Shown one piece after another: positions 59,001-64,000 of a stretch of 64,000 nucleotides of DNA. This DNA is from Monosporascus cannonballus (Eukaryota; Ascomycota; Sordariomycetes; Xylariales), in the NCBI GenBank assembly GCA_004154925.1, contig QJNS01000017.1, positions 248,001 to 312,000 on the forward strand, in the 5' to 3' direction. Both the position numbers and the translations under genes were made by a program. The first letter of the stretch is position 1. The number at the start of each line of letters is the position of its first letter. The notes under the pieces are model-generated. The model was not told the DNA's origin and made no database searches. It worked only from the letters and a program-made list of their open reading frames with translations.

Positions 59001-59129
59001 GTCCTCCTTAAATTCTCAAATCCGAATTTAAAATTACAAAATAAGGATCTTTTAAGTATTAAGCGATATTTTGATAAAATTCAATACTATTCAAAGTCGG
59101 AGAATATTACTAAACAAAAATTTACAATA

Positions 59130-59465
59130 TATAACGGTTAAATAGTTTAATTAATTATTAAATTTAAATTGTACACATTTACGTTAATAAAATATTATAA
59201 GATTTTAAATAATAAATTGTTATAGTAAGCTGAAATTATTTAACTTATAGAAATAACAAATATTTATATTTCGATCCGACTTACTAGTTTATTAGCAGTA
59301 AATTAGTGATCCGCCTTATTTGCTTAGCACTAGTAAGTTAGTAATCTAGCTTATTAGCTTATTACTAATGAGTTGGTGATCTGTTACGTGACCTGACCCA
59401 CTTGGTCATCTTGGCCTTTTTTGTTACAATTGTTTCCAGAGGCTAGAGCTTGTTAGGACGTGACA
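59130..59465 (-). repeat. Right LTR (5' LTR in sense) of element B
   Basis: It begins TATAACGGTTAAATAGTTTA and ends GGACGTGACA. Relative to the left copy it lacks about 50 bp in the middle (between AAATAATAAATTG and TTATAGTAAGC). Its U3 half has kept far more G and C (GAGTTGGTGATCTGTTACGT) than its R-U5 half. Confidence 0.82.
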
Positions 59466-62400
59466 TTAAATAAATCCGTTTTTTTTGTATATTGAAAATT
59501 TTTTCTATTTGATATATAATTTCGTTTTCGGTTTTATATCTTTCTATTCCGTATAAATCTTAATAGCATTCGCTCTTAAATAAAAAAAATATTAAAAAAT
59601 GAAGTTTAAATTTTGATCAATGTTTTAATCGATAATTACTTTTTAAGAATCTTTTTGCAGACTTTATATAGGCCGACATATTTAAAAGCGTGTATTTATT
59701 AATTTTTTATTGAAATACTTATTAATAAATTAAATGATTTTTATTTTTACAAAAGTTATTTTTTTACCTTTTTTAATAGTAGTATTTATTTATATAATCA
59801 TTTAAATATTTTAATATTAAACATGTTGTTTAATATAACTATTTACATTACTTTGATATAAGTATTATTTAACTATTAATGAATTTATTATACGTATTTT
59901 TAGAAATATTAGATATAAAATTAAATCTTGTATTTATTAAAAGTATTTTAAGATTTTCGTATTGTTTATTATTATAAGTTAATTTCTTAGTAAGTGATTT
60001 TTCAATTAGACTATTTCATTTATAATTAATATAACAATACGAATAGAATTTTATAATGTATTTTAGTTGTTTTGTTTATATATTCGTTTGAAGTTTAAAC
60101 GTAATAAATAATTTATTATTTAAATCGCTTTATACTATATGACCTTACTTATATTTTAACATAAATGCAAGTCTTTTATCAAAAATACTGGTATATAATA
60201 ATTTATATATATTGAAGATATTCTTTTTTTAAAAGAACGGTGTACTATTTATTCGATATTAGTATTGTTTTGCTAAGGTAAAAAATAAGAAAACTTCGAA
60301 AACCTATCAGCGACCTCGAAAATGTTATCGTAATATATTTTTATTGCTATATTTTGGAATAAGAGTAGTTTCATAATAAACTTTTAAAAAAACTAAATTT
60401 AATAATTTATTTTTAACTAGTAATAGTTGCAAATTTTTGAAAACGTTATATTATTACGTCTTAGTATTATTACTAAAATTAAATTATTATTGTTTTTCGT
60501 GAACTAGCATTTTTAGTTTTAAAAATAAATATATTAAATTTTTATAAAGTTTTAGAAATTCTTAAATATTTATCTAATTAATATTTATCAATATATGGAA
60601 TTAAATTTATTTTATAGTGTTTGAAACTTATAATCACTATTATTATTTAGTTAATTATTGTCACATTTGTTAAGTTTTTGATATATACTATATAATATAA
60701 TTTGAATTATAATAATTTAATGTAAATATAAATATGTTTTTCTAATAATATAGAAAATAATTTAATAATTTATGTAAAATATTTATTTTAGTATTTATTA
60801 AATCTTTTTACAAATAATAACGAAAGTAAAATTTGCTATTTTTTGCGCATTGTAATTATCGTTCCATAAATTTTTTAGTTATAATAAAATGAGTAAAAAC
60901 TTACTAATTCCTATAAATTCTAATTAAATAACGATTTTAATTAAGAAAATATTTATATTTTCAAATAATTAAAATAATAATATTAATTGTTTATTCAAAA
61001 TAAGGTACTTTAATGCGTGTTTTGATTTATTCGAAGCGAATACTATAAAATACAATTTAGTTTAATTATTTGATTATTTAATTCCTGAGTCCAATATGTA
61101 ATCTATAATATCGATTCTTAGCTTATTAAATTGTATTAAACTGTACATAATTAATATTACTCCATTAATAATTATATTTTTATTTTCTTCGAAAACCTCT
61201 GTTGTTTGTAATGTTTATAAAAAACATTTTTTACATATAATAAATTAAGGATAAAATAATTTTTTACACTTTCAGATATATTTTTATAATACTTATTAAA
61301 TTTAAGAAATACTTATGTTTTTATAATTATATTTAATATTTCTTATTTTATAACTACAACGAGTTTCTAGGATTTATTTTAATATATTATAATATAGTGT
61401 TATGTTCTAGATGTTCTATTTCTTGTTTATAAAATTAATTTATTTTATATTAAATTGTAATTTAACATTTTATAAAACTTAAAAACCTTTATAAACGTAT
61501 TTTGTATATATGTTTTTCGTCTCTAAGTAAATAAAAACATGGTCGAAAAACTATAAAATTAAAATGTTGAAATACTCTTACAATATATAAATTATTATCT
61601 ACTAAAAAATTACTAGTAGGTTTATAAATTTTATAAACGTAAACAAATGCTTAAACAATCCGTATTTCGTCTGAAAAACTCTTTTTATTTCGATTTTTCT
61701 TTTGTTTTTATACAATTAGATCTATTTTGAAATCGAATATTATAAATTATTAAGCTTTACAAAATCGATTTTTTATTTCGATATTCAAAAATAATAAATT
61801 CCGACTTTTGACAGTAATATTCTTTAATTATTTATCATGAATTATAAATCGTAATTTTTTTTAAAATACGAAAAATATAAAGTATCTAACAGATAATTTC
61901 GAAAATCCAATTTATTCTTCTTATAACCGACATTTTAAAGATCTTTTAAAAGGTATAACTTATTCCTACTAAAGTTATAAATAAAGTAAAGTTTTGTTAA
62001 TAAACTTTCCTTACATATTTTGTAATTTTATTTATTACATTGTAATAACTTTATATCTAGCGTTTTGTAAATAAATAACTTATATTCGTAATAATATGAT
62101 AATATATAACTTAATTTCTTTAATATTTTGGGTTATTATTATAAATATATTATTTAAATATATATATTTTACCTTGATAATTATAATAGGTCGTACGTTT
62201 TAATACCTATTTTTTATTTCTTTTTTAAATAATAAGGTATTTGTCGTATATTTATACTTGTATTTCTTGCTATTTCCGATTAAATATTAAAATCCTTTTA
62301 CATTTTTTCGCTTATTAATTAAAGGTAGAAAAAATTCAATCTAGGTAATTTACTATTAATTAAAGCTTTATTCTAATATAACCATAATAATTCTAAGATT

Positions 62401-64000
62401 ATATCGTAATTTCTGAATAAAACGATATCGAAATCTATTATTTAATATTATATTTAAAGAAATATCTCGAAATAATTAATTCCGTACTTGACTTTTCTGC
62501 TACTGTAAACAAAACTTTAATGTTCGACATTCGTAATAATATAAAGTTTTAATGTATAGTTGTAAAGTAATTAAAACTTATTAATAACGTTTAGTATAAT
62601 ATAGTTTTTACTTAAATATTTGTAATTTACTATCATAATATTGTAATATATTCCGATTTATATATCTAAAATAGTAAAGTAATTAAAAACTCTTATTATT
62701 ATATTTGTAACCTTTTTTAAAAGGGTTTTCCCATATTTTTAAACTTCGTCATTTTACAGCTTTTTTATAAATAACTTTTTTTAAAAAAGTTTTTCTCGAA
62801 TCTATTAAATTATATCTATATATCTATATATAACGTATTAAGTTGCTATATTTGTCGCTTTTGACGGCGTATTCGGCCTTCGTATTATGTTACTTATTTT
62901 TAAATTTACTATAATTCTTTTACTGAGTAGTTAGTTTGCTTATTTGTTATATTATGTCTTATTACATTTTACCGGTATTATCTTTTTACATTTTTCGATA
63001 AATATATACACTTTTGCCTTACTATCTTGTTCGAGATTTTTAATAAATATTAATTAAAAATAAAAATTCTTAATAGCTTTATAGTCATATTCTTTTGCGA
63101 TATATTAAATTAACCTTTTTATAAATGCATAATTATATTAATTACAAGAATCCAAAAAAATTTTTACAAGTAGTACCTTTTCTAAATAAAGTTTATAAAA
63201 TCTTTCCTTTATCGATATCGTGTTAAAAATAATGAAAATAATAATTTCAGGGCTTTAATATTATCGTTTTTGTATATTATTATTTACAGTTTAATTAAGA
63301 AAATCAAATCTTGTTTAGCAATATATATATATATAATATAATATGGTAATAAATAGATCTTTTCTATCTATCGAATATTGAACATTTTCGTTGTCTATAA
63401 TATATAGCGTATATTTGGCTATATTGGCTTAGAAATTTAAATTAACACGTTCTATTTATTTCAAATATTTTTTCACATATTTTAAAGGTATTTCGTTATT
63501 TTTTAAATTTTTATATTCCGTGTCAAGTGTCTTATTAAACTCTTATTTATAATAAGCTTGAATTATATTAATAATTTTATTGTTGTTTTTTGACTATTCT
63601 TAGGTTGCCTTTCAGATAGAAATATTTAATTAATTTATAATAACCTTTTAAATTAAAGATATTTAAAAGCTTTATATTCAATTTTATCGTAATTAAAATA
63701 TTTAATATAACTGTCACTTTTTAAGACAATCTTTAATTTTATAAGTACTAGTATAATATCGTAAAAAGTACTAATATTAAATATATATTACATTTTGTTA
63801 TTATATTTGTTAAACGTTAAGTATATTATCGATTTTCGATTTTTATTGCTATAACGATATAGTCAGATTAAAACTTAGATTGATTAATTTTGAAAAGCTT
63901 TTTTAAATTCTTTTCTTTATACTGTCTAAACACTTAGTCATTAATGTTTTTGATTTTGAATTTAATTTAAGGACCAATTAAATAAACGTATTATCATAAT
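59466..64000 (-). pseudogene. Internal region of element C (integrase to gag side)
   Basis: Collinear with 53950-58500 of element B by many short blocks, for example AAGGTAAAAAATAAGAAAAC near 60280 against 54745, and TCCGTATTTCGTCTGAAAA near 61660 against 56170. It is more AT-shifted than B. No open frame. The gag part lies near the window end. Confidence 0.7.

Larger units (their letters stand above)
52878..59465 (-). mobile_element. Chromovirus B, nested in element C
   Basis: LTRs at 52878-53264 and 59130-59465 flank about 5.9 kb. TTGAG (52873-52877) and TTAAA (59466-59470) fit one target duplication with two G-to-A changes, and the C sequence rejoins across the element. Minus-strand motifs: chromodomain KKYPDFENSWKLVKNIINT near 53.92 kb and RT FVVYYLDDI near 56.06 kb. 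Same gene order as A; all frames broken. The short plus-strand open frame at 53211-53465 spans the LTR edge and is not a gene. Confidence 0.88.
51758..64000 (-). mobile_element. Chromovirus C, split by element B and running off the window
   Basis: The left LTR (51758-52175) begins TATAACAGCTAAAGATATAA and is followed by a polypyrimidine tract (CGATTTCCCCTTTTCC), on the minus strand a polypurine tract. The internal region runs to 52877, stops inside its chromodomain and resumes at 59466 beyond element B. From there to 64000 it is collinear with the internal regions of A and B (integrase, RT near 61.5 kb, protease side, gag side). The right LTR is outside the window. It is the most decayed of the three and therefore probably the oldest. 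Confidence 0.8.

Noticed and set aside
1..64000. The AT-rich DNA as a regional centromere
   Set aside because: AT-rich RIP-mutated DNA also occurs outside centromeres, and nothing here (beyond a decayed H3-like gene) points to centromere function.
1..64000. CRISPR arrays, rRNA or tRNA genes
   Set aside because: No regularly spaced identical repeats, no rRNA signature and no cloverleaf with recognisable A and B boxes was seen by eye; a dedicated scan was not possible.

Overview
The window looks like a compartmentalised genome of a filamentous ascomycete (Pezizomycotina). About 56 kb is very AT-rich DNA full of stop codons, in which Ty3/Gypsy, Ty1/Copia and hAT-like protein motifs can still be read. 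Their C-to-T and G-to-A decay, with many stops where Gln or Trp codons are expected, is the signature of repeat-induced point mutation (RIP). One island of normal base composition, about 43.4-51.4 kb, carries a single multi-exon gene with short introns (45-89 nt) of fungal type (GTRNGT donors, CTAAC-like branch sites). No rRNA, tRNA or CRISPR was seen. The species cannot be named from this sequence.

Layout. 0.9-12.4 kb: an old minus-strand Gypsy element (E) split by a plus-strand chromodomain Gypsy element (3813-9830, RIP-compatible 5-bp target duplication). 12.5-18.5 kb: another plus-strand Gypsy relic. 18.5-20.3 kb: LTR fragments, a degenerate tandem repeat and a palindrome-rich pocket. 20280-25684: a minus-strand Copia element with a perfect GGTAA duplication. 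25.7-30 kb: unassigned AT-rich relics. 30-32.1 kb: a hAT-type transposase relic, followed by a decayed histone-H3-like gene at 32.85-33.4 kb. 33.7-36.3 kb: solo and partial LTRs. 36605-43373: a complete but RIP-decayed chromovirus (A). 51.4-64 kb: a head-to-head LTR junction, then chromovirus C, into whose chromodomain region chromovirus B (52878-59465) has inserted; C runs off the window.

The gene of interest is 43955-50509 (+). My 17-exon model keeps frame through every junction and gives 1855 residues. It has a signal peptide, an N-terminal region resembling the beta-barrel of vitellogenin-type large lipid transfer proteins (LLTPs), roughly 400 residues of beta-rich, Trp-containing repeats resembling a propeller or lectin, and a helical-repeat region closely resembling the LLTP helical domain. 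These are followed by beta-rich and Cys-rich segments, one C-terminal membrane helix and a basic tail. LLTPs are best known from animals (vitellogenin, apoB, MTP, apolipophorin), so a membrane-anchored, apparently intact fungal version enclosed by RIP-mutated retrotransposons is the main candidate for a previously undescribed system.

The LTR families share a conserved 3' part (R-U5) but have different U3 regions built from short palindromic words. Several LTR-rich pockets keep normal base composition while the internal regions are destroyed. The gene island is bounded by element A on the left and by an LTR on the right in which base composition falls sharply away from the gene. All identifications rest on reading motifs by eye; no database search was possible.
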